This document shows positions 43,324-50,849 of a DNA stretch of 64,000 nucleotides, piece by piece. The stretch comes from Mucilaginibacter defluvii (lineage in GTDB: Bacteria; Bacteroidota; Bacteroidia; Sphingobacteriales; Sphingobacteriaceae), in assembly GCF_039543225.1 (NCBI RefSeq), contig NZ_BAABJI010000002.1:248001-312000 (forward strand), written 5' to 3'. Below the pieces are notes generated by a model. It was not told the DNA's origin. It searched no databases and saw only the letters and a list, made by a program, of their open reading frames with translations. The translations under genes and the position numbers were made by a program. Each line of letters opens with the position of its first letter. Position 1 is the stretch's first letter.

Positions 43324-44850
43324 ATGCAAAGTCAAAAATCAATCCGTGACGGTTACCAGGCAAGCCCATGGGAACCTGAGGCTGAATCTCCTTCAGCTAA
43401 ATCTAATTTTAGTCAGGCTGTAATTTATGATTGTCTGATAGTTGGTGCCGGTATAACCGGACTAACGGCTGCACTTAAGCTGCAACTGGCCGGTAAATCA
43501 ACAGTAATAGCCGAAGCATATAATTTAGGTTATGGTACTACTGGCGGCACCAGCGCCCACATCAATACGTTTGCCGATACAACCTATATGGAAGTGAAAC
43601 AGGCTTTTGGGGAACAAGGAGCCCAACTGTTTGCCGATGCGGTTAATGGCGGATATAACATTATAAGGGATAATATTGCTAAGTACGGCATTGACTGCGA
43701 TTACGAAGAGAAACCGGGTTACCTATATGCAGAGGATGAGCAACAAATGAAGGCTTTAGATCAGGTTGTTGAGGGGGCGAGAATGGTTGGAGTTAGCGTT
43801 AACTACACTGAAAATGTACCTATACCTGTCCCGCATCAAAAAGCGGCTACATTACCCGGACAAGCCCAGTTTCATCCGCTTAAATATTTAAACGCGCTTG
43901 CAGCTGAATACATAAAGGCGGGTGGCATCATACTTAATAATACTTTTATTAATGAAGTTGAAAGCAGTGATGACGTACATGCTGCAAAAGCTGGCGATAT
44001 ATCCATTCAGGCGTCAAATGTAGTTTACGCCACTCATATGCCGCCGGGTATAAATGTATTCAACATGCGTTGTGCGCCATATCGTAGTTATGTAGTCGCT
44101 GTAAAGCTTCAGAACGATGCCGATTGTCCCGACGCATTGATTTATGACTTGCAGGAGCCTTATCATTATTTCCGGACACATGTAATAAACGGCGAAAAGT
44201 TATTATTGATAGGTGGCAACGATCATAAAACAGGCCATGACGATCCGGAAGCCGCATTCAACGACCTGGAAAAATATATAAAACGGTATTTTGATGTGCA
44301 GGAGGTAAAGTACCGATGGTCATCACAATATTACGTGCCTGCTGACGGTTTACCTTACATAGGGCAGATACCTATGCAGGCGGATGGTATCTGGTGTGCT
44401 ACCGGTTATAATGGCAACGGCATGATGCTGGCTACCATCAGCGGCGATATTCTGGCCGATTTAATTGTTGATAAGCAAAATGAGTTTGCGGAACTGATGA
44501 GCACCAAGCGCCTGAAACCTATAGATGGTTTTACGGAGTTTGTAAAAGAAAATGCTGATGTGGCTTATCACTTTGTAGCAGATAGGTTTGGCATTGAAAA
44601 GCTTAACGCATTAAACGAATTACAGGCAGGCACAGGTAAGGTAATTGAAATAGATGGCGAAAAAGTTGCCGCTTATAAAGACGAGCAGGGAGCCGTACAC
44701 GCACTTAGCCCGGTATGCACGCACATGAAATGTTTTGTAAATTGGAATGCCGCTGAAAAAAGCTGGGATTGTCCGTGTCATGGTGCACGGTATGATATTG
44801 ACGGCAAAGTTATAACCGGTCCCGCCCGACAGCCGCTCCAGCCGTTATAG
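43324..44850 (+). CDS. FAD-dependent oxidoreductase with C-terminal Rieske domain
   Basis: A 508-residue soluble flavoprotein. A DadA-like FAD domain starts near residue 35 (DCLIVGAGITGLTAALKL) with GGTSAHINTFAD after it, and the C-terminal part closes the FAD site (WCATGYNGNGMM). The last ~50 residues are a Rieske [2Fe-2S] domain with CTHMKC and CPCHGARYD, both cluster-binding boxes present. This fusion is known as the YhfW type. The substrate is unknown; electrons likely move between FAD and the cluster. It lies 200 nt after the stress cassette, with a partial terminator between, and shares its stress flavour. Confidence 0.9.
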   Translation: MQSQKSIRDGYQASPWEPEAESPSAKSNFSQAVIYDCLIVGAGITGLTAALKLQLAGKSTVIAEAYNLGYGTTGGTSAHINTFADTTYMEVKQAFGEQGAQLFADAVNGGYNIIRDNIAKYGIDCDYEEKPGYLYAEDEQQMKALDQVVEGARMVGVSVNYTENVPIPVPHQKAATLPGQAQFHPLKYLNALAAEYIKAGGIILNNTFINEVESSDDVHAAKAGDISIQASNVVYATHMPPGINVFNMRCAPYRSYVVAVKLQNDADCPDALIYDLQEPYHYFRTHVINGEKLLLIGGNDHKTGHDDPEAAFNDLEKYIKRYFDVQEVKYRWSSQYYVPADGLPYIGQIPMQADGIWCATGYNGNGMMLATISGDILADLIVDKQNEFAELMSTKRLKPIDGFTEFVKENADVAYHFVADRFGIEKLNALNELQAGTGKVIEIDGEKVAAYKDEQGAVHALSPVCTHMKCFVNWNAAEKSWDCPCHGARYDIDGKVITGPARQPLQPL

Positions 44851-44870
44851 TAGCATGCGGATTATAAGTA

Positions 44871-44900
44871 AAAAGGATTGTTAACAGCAATCCTTTTTTT
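44871..44900 (+). terminator. Terminator after the FAD/Rieske gene
   Basis: AAAAGGATTG pairs with CAATCCTTTT around a TTAACAG loop, ending in a run of seven T residues, 21 nt after the stop. Confidence 0.88.
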
Positions 44901-44991
44901 GTTATCTGACAGCTCTATGTTATGTTACGGTAAAAAACATTTTATTCACTGCTTTTTTGTTATAATTGAAACTTAATCTAAAAATTATCAT

Positions 44992-45486
44992 ATGAAAAAA
45001 TATTATGCGCTAGTTGTCGTTGTACTTCTTTTGTTTTCAACGTCTTGTAAAAAAGAAGAAAAGCAACCCGATCAGTCAAAACAACATCCCATTGTTGGTA
45101 AGTGGATATTGACCAATGTTTTATATACAGAATACGAAGACGGTAGATTAAAAATTAAAGATCGACAAGAAGAGTTGCCGCTTAAACTAAATATCGTTGA
45201 ATATAAGTCAGACGGAACAGGTCGCTCACAATTAAACGAGAACACATCTTATTATACGCTGTTTGATTACGTGATATCGGACACGGCATTGATAACTAAA
45301 AATTATAGGGTTTATGATGGAGATAGACTGATTCCGGGCAGCTATCCTACTTATACAAGTTCAATAAAGGAGCTGAAGGGAGACAAATGGACTGTGTACA
45401 CGGAAGCGAGTTTTGAAGAATGGAATGGTACTAAAACAGTTACGGTTAGGAAAATTAATAAAAATACATTGAGCCGTTTGAAATAA
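44992..45486 (+). CDS. Lipocalin-like lipoprotein of unknown function
   Basis: A 164-residue lipoprotein with lipobox Cys19 (LLFSTSCKKEEKQ). The body begins HPIVGKWILTNVLYTEYEDGR, the GxW opening typical of lipocalin-like Bacteroidota lipoproteins, and continues as an alternating beta pattern (YKSDGTGRSQLNENTSYYTLFDYVI). A beta-barrel that binds a small ligand is possible. No partner genes. It is A/T-richer than its neighbours. Confidence 0.72.
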   Translation: MKKYYALVVVVLLLFSTSCKKEEKQPDQSKQHPIVGKWILTNVLYTEYEDGRLKIKDRQEELPLKLNIVEYKSDGTGRSQLNENTSYYTLFDYVISDTALITKNYRVYDGDRLIPGSYPTYTSSIKELKGDKWTVYTEASFEEWNGTKTVTVRKINKNTLSRLK

Positions 45487-45540
45487 CTATAGCGCAATTA
45501 TACATCAAACATCTTATTAATTACGCTAATTTAACTGCCT

Positions 45541-45681
45541 TTCCGAAAAGAGCATCAACTTGCTTTACACCCAGATAATAAGAAGTTGCAACGATTAAAA
45601 ATCGAATTAGCTGATACTCGTTAGATTCTGTATCGTAACGGTGAATTAATTACAAAACGAGAGGATACAAATAAGTTGTAA
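45541..45681 (+). pseudogene. Possible decayed gene fragment
   Basis: In the gene-poor stretch 45487-45770 one frame reads as a protein-like sequence of 47 codons with a single internal stop (EHQLALHPDNKKLQRLKIE, stop, then ILYRNGELITKREDTNKL and a final stop). There is no start codon. It may be the remnant of a lost gene; it could also be chance. The rest of the stretch shows nothing. Confidence 0.2.
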
Positions 45682-45770
45682 ATCTATCTACGGTAATGAT
45701 TCAAAGTCGACAGCACCGGAGTTATTGATGATTGTTAAAAGGCCTGTTTTGAAAGTTGTATAGAATAATG

Positions 45771-45806
45771 CCAATAAAAAAGGGTTGCTCTGAAGGAGCA
45801 ACCCTT
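45771..45806 (-). terminator. Terminator downstream of tRNA-Leu
   Basis: AAGGGTTGCTC at 45780-45790 pairs with GAGCAACCCTT at 45796-45806 (11 bp, 5-nt loop); the minus strand continues with TTTTTATTGG. A smaller stem-loop (ATCGGA and TCCGAT, 45810-45825) lies between it and the tRNA 3' end. Confidence 0.85.
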
Positions 45807-45828
45807 AATATCGGACTAATCCGATACG

Positions 45829-45912
45829 TACCCAGAGCCGGGGTCGAACCGGCACGGCCTTGCAGCCATTGGTGTTTGAGACCAACGCGTCTACCGATTC
45901 CGCCATCTGGGC
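45829..45912 (-). tRNA. tRNA-Leu (anticodon CAA)
   Basis: Read on the minus strand, an 84-nt cloverleaf with a long variable arm, as expected for leucine: acceptor GCCCAGA with TCTGGGT, D-arm GGCGGAATCGGTAGACGC, anticodon stem TTGGT/ACCAA around CTCAAAC (anticodon CAA), T-arm GCCGGTTCGACCCCGGC. The CCA end is not encoded. It lies only 13 nt after the hscB stop in the same direction, so it may be cut from an hscB message or have a promoter inside that gene. Confidence 0.95.
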
Positions 45913-45925
45913 AACTATTGTTCTT

Positions 45926-46453
45926 TCAGAACCGGGCTGCAAATGTATCTAAACTCTCCTTAATACGCAACAGATATTTTTGTTTATAGTAAATATTTAG
46001 AATTTCGTTTAACCGGCTCTCTTTAGCAGTATCGTCAAGGGTAGGGTAGTCGGTAGTGAGTTTACTCAGTTGCTCATTTATATCGCCCTCAAAAGCAAGC
46101 ACTTCTGAAGTAATATCCCGTAGTTGATCAGCATTGTCAACTTCCATCATGCGTTCATTAATGTCCATCATCTCCATTAAAAAATCTCCGGGCAATTGCG
46201 GTTTGGCACCTTCCTGGAGCAGATCATGACTGCGTAGAACGTATTCCAGTCGCTTTGCTGGGTCGGCCAGCGTTTGGTAAGCCTTATTGTTAAGGGTAGA
46301 AAGTTCCAGTATTTCCTGTTGTTTTTCGTCGCCTTCAGTAGCATAAAAATCAGGATGATATTGCTTGCTCAGCTGGTAAAACTGTTTTTTCAAAGCTGCT
46401 TCATCCAAATGGAAAGATTCGGGTATGTTATAAAATTCAAAGTAGTTCATCAT
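45926..46453 (-). CDS. hscB: Fe-S protein assembly co-chaperone HscB
   Basis: A 175-residue J-domain co-chaperone that brings the IscU scaffold to an Hsp70. The J domain fills the first ~70 residues with the HPD motif in KQYHPDFYATEGDEKQ, and the C-terminal helical IscU-binding domain follows (LPGDFLMEMMDINERMMEV). The frame extends upstream to 46492 inside the CAP gene, but the usual family start MNYFEFYNIPESF begins at 46450/46453. No other isc genes are nearby. Confidence 0.88.
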   Translation of the reverse strand: MMNYFEFYNIPESFHLDEAALKKQFYQLSKQYHPDFYATEGDEKQQEILELSTLNNKAYQTLADPAKRLEYVLRSHDLLQEGAKPQLPGDFLMEMMDINERMMEVDNADQLRDITSEVLAFEGDINEQLSKLTTDYPTLDDTAKESRLNEILNIYYKQKYLLRIKESLDTFAARF

Positions 46454-46460
46454 AACAAAA

Positions 46461-47018
46461 TTACCCTCTTTTCCGGATAATGCGCGCACCATTCTTAATC
46501 ATTTGCTGTTGCTGGGGCGTAAAGTTTTCGCGTCCGCCAAAATCCTGTACCCAGTAGTTGTTCTTTTCGGCCACACCAACTTCTTTCAAATCAGGGTTCA
46601 TCAGGTTTTTACAATGGCCGGGGCTTTTAAACCAACCATTTTGTACCTCGGCAATACTGCGTTGGCCGTAAGCAATGTTTTCGGCAATGGCATAGCTCCT
46701 GAAGCCTTTGTAAGTATAACCAGCGTTCATAATACGATCCTGAATGCTGCGGCCATCCCTGCTTTCGTGACTGAAGTATTTCTTCCTGGCCATGTCTTTG
46801 GCATGATCTTCAGCCGCTTCTTCCAACTGTTCATTCCATACAAGTGGTGGGGCAGGCGCCATGCGCTGTGTTCCGCAATTACAACCGGTGCGGCGTACCG
46901 TGTTTATGCGTTCCAAAAATTCGTCTTTAAAATCACCGTTGGCGTTAAAATTACTCATGCTCGTTAACACCAGGCCGAGCATCAGCAGCGCGGCTCCTTT
47001 CATAATGTTTCTCTTCAT
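46461..47018 (-). CDS. CAP (SCP-like) domain secreted protein
   Basis: A 185-residue secreted protein. After a signal peptide (LMLGLVLTSMSNFNANG) the CAP fold is clear: FLERINTVRRTGCNC, LEEAAEDHAKDMARKKYFSHESRDGRS, YAIAENIAYG, VQNGWFKSPGHCKNLMNPDLKEVGV. The two His residues of the CAP cavity are both present. Three cysteines in the mature part could form a disulfide. Bacterial CAP proteins have no settled function. It is 7 nt upstream of the chosen hscB start. Confidence 0.88.
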   Translation of the reverse strand: MKRNIMKGAALLMLGLVLTSMSNFNANGDFKDEFLERINTVRRTGCNCGTQRMAPAPPLVWNEQLEEAAEDHAKDMARKKYFSHESRDGRSIQDRIMNAGYTYKGFRSYAIAENIAYGQRSIAEVQNGWFKSPGHCKNLMNPDLKEVGVAEKNNYWVQDFGGRENFTPQQQQMIKNGARIIRKRG

Positions 47019-47061
47019 ACCGTTAAGTATGACTGTAAACGGTAAAAGTGGTTTAAGCGTG

Positions 47062-47784
47062 TTATATAACCGCTAATTTTTTAGAGGTAATTTTTGCAGG
47101 TTTTTTCTCAGCAACAACCGGCTTTGCCGAGCCCGCCGTGTCGTTAGCGGATATTACAGGAGCCGTTGGTTTTACGCTTTGCTTTTTCTTTTTTGTCTTT
47201 GCGGATGCCAGCATGGCTTTACTTTTCTTACCCAGCTTTTTGTTCAGCTTAGCGTAATCCTTTTTTATAGATGCTGACGCGGTGGCCGACTTTTGCTGTT
47301 CTGACCAGTATAAAGCTTCCTTCAAATCCCTTTCGGCCAGTTTATACTCTTTAATATCCGTTTTTATAGCGGCGAGATGCTGCAGGGAAACGATAATATT
47401 TGGTACGTCATTTTTAATACGCGACAGGTTGTTGGATTGCAGAGCATACCATTTTGCCTGGCTGTATTTTTTTTGCTTGTAAAACAATTGCGAAAGTTTA
47501 TCAAAGCTGATACGCATACCCGTTGTATCACTAATGCCGGAATACAGATGCAATGCCTGGAAGCAGTTAATTTGCGCTTCATTTTGATACATGGCCTTTT
47601 TCATCGGATTGCTTACTGTATCATAGTGCATGTACACATTTACTAACTTAATATGGATAGGGGCACGCAGCGAGTCAACAGTGGTTTTCTTGAGCTTTCT
47701 TCTCAGGCTATCCAGATCATCTGCATGAACAGTGTAAGCTATAAATAAAGATGCGAAAGCAATAATTGTGAATAGTTTTTTCAT
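47062..47784 (-). CDS. Secreted TPR-like protein of unknown function
   Basis: A 240-residue protein with a signal peptide (IAFASLFIAYTVHA). The middle carries TPR-like helix pairs (FDKLSQLFYKQKKYSQAKWYALQSN, LAAIKTDIKEYKLAERDLKEALYWSEQQ). The C-terminal third is Lys/Ala/Pro-rich and low in complexity (KTKKKKQSVKPTAPV). This resembles the periplasmic sensor part of Bacteroidota histidine kinases without the kinase. No known function. 170 nt of non-coding DNA separates it from the PAP2 gene. Confidence 0.65.
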   Translation of the reverse strand: MKKLFTIIAFASLFIAYTVHADDLDSLRRKLKKTTVDSLRAPIHIKLVNVYMHYDTVSNPMKKAMYQNEAQINCFQALHLYSGISDTTGMRISFDKLSQLFYKQKKYSQAKWYALQSNNLSRIKNDVPNIIVSLQHLAAIKTDIKEYKLAERDLKEALYWSEQQKSATASASIKKDYAKLNKKLGKKSKAMLASAKTKKKKQSVKPTAPVISANDTAGSAKPVVAEKKPAKITSKKLAVI

Positions 47785-47954
47785 CAGCTAAAAGGCTATG
47801 ATGAAACGTATTCAAACAACATGCCTGCGTTGCGATCTGGGGCGTTAATGATTGTAAATAAACCCAAAGAAGCTGAAAATTGTTTATCGCATACAAATGC
47901 CATTAAAACTTGTTTGCGTTTATAGTAGCTTTTTTGGTACAGTTTGTAGCCAAA

Positions 47955-48893
47955 TTACTTGATGGTTTGTTCGTATCGATCTAAAAAGTTTCGTAGTAAA
48001 CTGATACGGGAGAATGCCCATTCAAATAAGGCAATACCTAATGCGGCAGTAGCAATTCCGAAGGTTACATCAAGCACGTAATGATGGCTGGTGTATACCG
48101 CTGCAAACCAGATGCCGACCATCACCGTGGCAAAGAAAAGATTGATAAACCCTAATTTATTTTTAAGACCGAAATATAACACTATTAACGGGTAAGCAGA
48201 ATGCAGCGATGGCATAGCTGCAAACACATTCGATCCTTTAGCGTAAATGGTTTTAAAAACAGTTACGTCAAAATACTGATCAAAACGGGCCAGACCGGCG
48301 GTATTGCCCGGAGTGGTTTGCACAAAGTTAAAGCCGTAAAAATGCACGTACCATGGTGGCGCAGCCGGGTATGTATAGTAAACGATAAAGCCTAAAAAAT
48401 TTACTATAAAAAAGGTAAGCAAAAAGCTCAGAAATTGCCTGCGGTTTACAAAGAATAAATAAACTGCGAAAGCCATTGGCACAGGTATCCAGCACAAATA
48501 AAAAATGCCCGATATGATGTCCAGAAAAGTGATATTATTAATCCACAGGTATTCGTTAGGCGTGAGTATCTTGTTACCTGCCTGTATGCCGAATAAGCTT
48601 TTTTCGAAGTTATATAAGCCTGCTATGTGAACGGTGTTGTACTCATAGTTAGGAAAGGCTTTCATATAATCGTAGATTATCCAGTATACAATGAATATAG
48701 AAAAACCTACAATGAATTTTCGGCTGATAGGAGTGGCGTAGAAGAACAGGTTATATAAGAGCACCAGCACTAACTGATCGCTTTTAAAACCCAGCAGTAA
48801 CCAAGAAATTATTAAATACGCGATAGATATCAGCGAAACAGTTAAAGCCGATTTGGGAGTAACCGGAAAAACTGCGCCGGCAGTTTTGGCCAT
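47955..48893 (-). CDS. PAP2-family membrane protein, candidate inositol phosphorylceramide synthase
   Basis: A 312-residue protein with about six to eight membrane helices. The catalytic PAP2 boxes are AMPSLHSAYPLIV and YTSHHYVLDVTFG, with the His/His/Asp triad of the Aur1-type inositolphosphotransferases (PAP2_3). Aur1 moves phosphoinositol from phosphatidylinositol onto ceramide; phosphatases of the same fold remove phosphate. Ten nearby genes include ceramide and inositol-phosphate makers, which favours the transferase, but a phosphatidylinositol-phosphate phosphatase role is equally consistent with the motifs. It is the last gene of its unit, 1 nt after the hydroxylase. Confidence 0.8.
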   Translation of the reverse strand: MAKTAGAVFPVTPKSALTVSLISIAYLIISWLLLGFKSDQLVLVLLYNLFFYATPISRKFIVGFSIFIVYWIIYDYMKAFPNYEYNTVHIAGLYNFEKSLFGIQAGNKILTPNEYLWINNITFLDIISGIFYLCWIPVPMAFAVYLFFVNRRQFLSFLLTFFIVNFLGFIVYYTYPAAPPWYVHFYGFNFVQTTPGNTAGLARFDQYFDVTVFKTIYAKGSNVFAAMPSLHSAYPLIVLYFGLKNKLGFINLFFATVMVGIWFAAVYTSHHYVLDVTFGIATAALGIALFEWAFSRISLLRNFLDRYEQTIK

Positions 48894-48894
48894 G

Positions 48895-49515
48895 TTACTT
48901 CTTTAAAAAATCCGAACGAAATATTTTGTCCCACAACGGAGAGCTTACACCGTAACCTTTTGTGGGATCCTGGTAATGATGCAGCATGTGGTGTTGTTTT
49001 ATTTTTTTCCAGAAACTGCCTTTAAAATTAAAGTGGTGTATGGCGTAGTGCGAAATGTCGTACATCAGATAACCTAATATGAACCCCGAAAACAGGCCAT
49101 TTACATACAAATCTGGAAAAACAAATTTAAACAGAAAGTAAAAGCCAGTAGCCAGCGGAATACTTGCCGACGGTGGCATTACCAGGCGTTTGGCATCGCT
49201 GGGATAATCATGATGTACACCGTGAAAAATAAAGTGTAAACGCAGGGCCCACTTAGCTTTAGGTACAAAGTGAAATACGAAGCGGTGCATTACATACTCA
49301 ATAAACGTCCACACAAATAAACCGCCTAAAAACAAACCGGCAAAGTTTAAAAATGGCTGACCGTCAACAAAAAGTGAATAGTAAGTGCATACACCTATAA
49401 CGGGTACAAAAATTATAATGGGTACGTAAAAGCTTACTTTTGATAAACTCTCTAAAATATCGTTCTTAAACATTCTCACCGACTCGGGCGAGTTTGATAC
49501 AAAGTTCCTCTTCAT
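48895..49515 (-). CDS. Sterol desaturase/fatty acid hydroxylase superfamily protein
   Basis: A 206-residue membrane di-iron enzyme. The histidine boxes are HRFVFH, HFIFHGVHHDYPSD and HYAIHHFNFKG with QHHMLHHYQDPTKGYG, the last matching fatty-acid 2-hydroxylases that act on the acyl chain of sphingolipids. Sphingobacterium sphingolipids are known to carry 2-hydroxy iso-branched acyl chains, so the enzyme fits the cluster. Four membrane helices are visible. It lies between DUF4833 and the PAP2 gene. Confidence 0.88.
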   Translation of the reverse strand: MKRNFVSNSPESVRMFKNDILESLSKVSFYVPIIIFVPVIGVCTYYSLFVDGQPFLNFAGLFLGGLFVWTFIEYVMHRFVFHFVPKAKWALRLHFIFHGVHHDYPSDAKRLVMPPSASIPLATGFYFLFKFVFPDLYVNGLFSGFILGYLMYDISHYAIHHFNFKGSFWKKIKQHHMLHHYQDPTKGYGVSSPLWDKIFRSDFLKK

Positions 49516-49521
49516 GGCCTT

Positions 49522-50091
49522 TCAGGGTTTTAAACGCTCTGCAATAAGTTTTCCGGTTGCGGTATCAATGCCTCTCAATTCCATAAACTTTACGTTGGGC
49601 GACCAAACAGGGCCGCCATCAATACGTACAAACACCCGGTTAAGTATCGCTTGCCTGTTTAAAATGGTTACGAAGATATGATATTTTCCGTCAGTTCCCT
49701 TCATCAGCGTTAGCGGAATTTTTTTGTATGACAATATTCTGATATCATATTTTTCGGCGCCAATTGCTTTCGCGCTAACACCAAAGGCAAATTTACGCTG
49801 TATCATGCTCAGTTCAACGCACTGCTGCTGCTTGGCGTAAAGTTTCCAGTACGGGTGTATAGGGTCGTCTATATTCAGCGTACCGTCTTTGTTCCAGTTG
49901 AGCTCGTAAATAATGGTATTGGTATTCGGATCGCGCTGCAGGTAAAACAGCATTTCGATACCGTTAGGAGTGGGTAGCTCAGCTATCTTAAGTGTATCTG
50001 ATGTAGCGTTGTTATAAGCATTATCGGCTTTGCTGCTTTTGGCAAGCATTAAATACATCACCAAAAGCAGTAAGGCCGATAATTTATACAT
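49522..50091 (-). CDS. DUF4833 domain-containing protein
   Basis: A 189-residue protein with a signal peptide (LLLVMYLMLAKSSKA). The rest matches DUF4833: LPTPNGIEMLFYLQRDPNTNTIIYELNWNKDGTLN, then DDPIHPYWKLY, and a C-terminal KFMELRGIDTATGKLIAERL. Function unknown. It sits 3 nt after the CDP-alcohol phosphatidyltransferase and 6 nt before the hydroxylase, with clear co-transcription, so a periplasmic role in inositol-lipid handling is a reasonable hypothesis. Confidence 0.82.
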   Translation of the reverse strand: MYKLSALLLLVMYLMLAKSSKADNAYNNATSDTLKIAELPTPNGIEMLFYLQRDPNTNTIIYELNWNKDGTLNIDDPIHPYWKLYAKQQQCVELSMIQRKFAFGVSAKAIGAEKYDIRILSYKKIPLTLMKGTDGKYHIFVTILNRQAILNRVFVRIDGGPVWSPNVKFMELRGIDTATGKLIAERLKP

Positions 50092-50094
50092 ATG

Positions 50095-50832
50095 TTATTG
50101 CTGTTCTTTTTCTTCGAGGGCTTTTTTAGCCTCACGCAACCGGTTAAACGCGGTTATGTTAGTTAGTACAGCTAATATAGTAATTGGGAGCGTAAAAAAA
50201 GACATGGTTTCAAATACATGATATTTAATACCAGGTACATATAGTTTGTAATCTCCGCCAATGTAGTTTGACATTACACCGCATAATATGGCACACAAAC
50301 CAATGGTAACCACACGCTCAGGGCGTTGCATTAAACCACCTTTACATTCAACGCCAAGTCCTTCGGCACGGGCGCGCACGTAGCTTACCATCATGGAGCC
50401 AATCAGGGCTATGAAAGCGAATATCGAACTGAAGAAATAGTGATGCGCTACCAGGTAGTAACATATGCCTAAAAACATAATCAGTTCGCTGTAACGGTCA
50501 AGTACTGAATCGTACAGTGCGCCAAAGGTTGATTTCATGTTGCCCAAGCGTGCAACCTGCCCGTCAAGCATGTCAAACAAGCCGGCAAATAATATCAGGC
50601 CGCCTGCCCAACCTACGTAGTTCAGGTTTATACGCGCGCCGGTTTCAGCGCCCGCTATAAATATTACGGCAACACCAACATTAAGCACGAAGCCAATTGA
50701 GGTAACCGCGTTAGGGGTTAGGCCAAGTTTAATAAGCACCTTTACAAAAGGATCAATTACTTTATAAATGCCCAGTTGCAGGCTGGTACGCAGATTTGGT
50801 GATGTTGTTGCCGTGGTGGTTTGCTGTGTCAT
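50095..50832 (-). CDS. CDP-alcohol phosphatidyltransferase, candidate phosphatidylinositol-phosphate synthase
   Basis: A 245-residue membrane protein with the full family motif DMLDGQVARLG...GALYDSVLD (all Asp residues of the metal site present) in helices 2-3, and about six membrane helices. Members join a CDP-lipid to an alcohol. With myo-inositol-phosphate synthase in the same cluster, inositol phosphate is the likely alcohol, giving phosphatidylinositol phosphate; glycerol phosphate (PgsA) is the main alternative. The ATG at 50832 is preferred; the frame extends into the end of the DUF5686 gene. Confidence 0.85.
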   Translation of the reverse strand: MTQQTTTATTSPNLRTSLQLGIYKVIDPFVKVLIKLGLTPNAVTSIGFVLNVGVAVIFIAGAETGARINLNYVGWAGGLILFAGLFDMLDGQVARLGNMKSTFGALYDSVLDRYSELIMFLGICYYLVAHHYFFSSIFAFIALIGSMMVSYVRARAEGLGVECKGGLMQRPERVVTIGLCAILCGVMSNYIGGDYKLYVPGIKYHVFETMSFFTLPITILAVLTNITAFNRLREAKKALEEKEQQ

Positions 50833-50849
50833 TAATTTTTTACTGTCAA

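Noticed and set aside
46454..46492. Upstream start for HscB inside the CAP gene
   Set aside because: Family members begin with the MNYFEFY-like sequence; the extension overlaps the coding part of the neighbour.
46503..46967. 154-codon plus-strand frame
   Set aside because: Opposite the CAP gene, which has clear domain motifs.
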